In this document: piece after piece, positions 63,975 through 64,000 of the stretch | How positions within the stretch are numbered: position 1 is the first letter of the stretch | Layout of the letters: every line of letters begins with the position of its first letter | From: Streptomyces sp. NBC_01317 | Lineage (GTDB): Bacteria; Actinomycetota; Actinomycetes; Streptomycetales; Streptomycetaceae | DNA length: 64,000 nucleotides | Reading direction: 5' to 3' | Assembly: GCF_035961655.1 (NCBI RefSeq) | Contig: NZ_CP108393.1 | Location: 558,001 to 622,000 of the forward strand | Translations under genes and position numbers: made by a program | The notes under the pieces: generated by a model | What the model was told of the DNA's origin: nothing | What the model saw: the letters and a program-made list of their open reading frames with translations, nothing else | The model's database searches: none

Positions 63975-64000
63975 ACCTGCGCGGGCCGGGGCCTGCTTTC

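Overview
The window is very GC-rich, has strong third-position G/C bias, uses GTG starts and ATGA/GTGA gene overlaps, and carries families typical of Streptomyces (partner-switch anti-sigma ATPases, CGNR proteins, MsiK-type sugar ABC loci without an ATPase, EACC1-caspase-Hsp70 conflict genes). It is read as Streptomyces or a very close relative, and as accessory DNA, since broken genes, CRISPR remnants and rearrangement junctions are frequent. No rRNA or tRNA gene was seen.

Layout. (a) 1-9.4 kb: a truncated MDR oxidoreductase, an anti-sigma ATPase, a membrane Ser/Thr kinase, a transketolase, then a compact signalling block (STAS antagonist, NarL-type regulator, PAS histidine kinase, receiver-only regulator, second anti-sigma ATPase) and a PAP2 phosphatase. 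(b) 9.4-11.8 kb: an FAD monooxygenase with a frameshifted 3' end, divergent from a TetR regulator over a 25-bp palindrome. (c) 11.8-19 kb: a decayed zone with an amidohydrolase remnant, a three-repeat CRISPR fragment, a translationally coupled CHAT protease and small partner, a broken cas3 HD region, a 14-repeat type I-E-like array that decays toward its right end, an IS5-like transposase remnant, a CGNR regulator and a broken MFS transporter. (d) 18.7-25.2 kb: small redox and regulator pairs (MarR/FMN reductase, ABM monooxygenases, SDR/XRE, two TetR genes, a PanE-like reductase), several with clear operator palindromes.

(e) 25.6-47.5 kb is the most striking part: about 22 kb, one strand, encoding an amidase-LysM protein followed by giant proteins of 1592, 1255, 1820 and 1487 residues and one of 584, mostly with overlapping stop and start codons. 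Their visible parts are peptidoglycan-hydrolase and peptidoglycan-binding modules, a metallophosphoesterase, a DUF6603-like protein, a beta-propeller and FG-GAP repeats, with no signal peptides. This is the best candidate for an undescribed multi-component system. (f) 47.7-49.4 kb: small secreted or membrane proteins (SH3b, DUF4190-like, ricin-type lectin). (g) 49.4-58.6 kb: a sugar locus with two ABC permeases, a lipoprotein binding protein, a GH95 fucosidase and a GH110 alpha-1,3-galactosidase, divergent from a ROK repressor. The enzyme pair fits removal of the two terminal sugars of blood-group-B-like glycans. (h) 58.7-64 kb: a deleted GntR gene, a phosphoesterase C-terminal fragment, an aldo/keto reductase, a SnoaL-like gene divergent from a leaderless MerR gene, and an EACC1-caspase-Hsp70 conflict locus that is frameshifted and cut off by a rearrangement junction near 63678.
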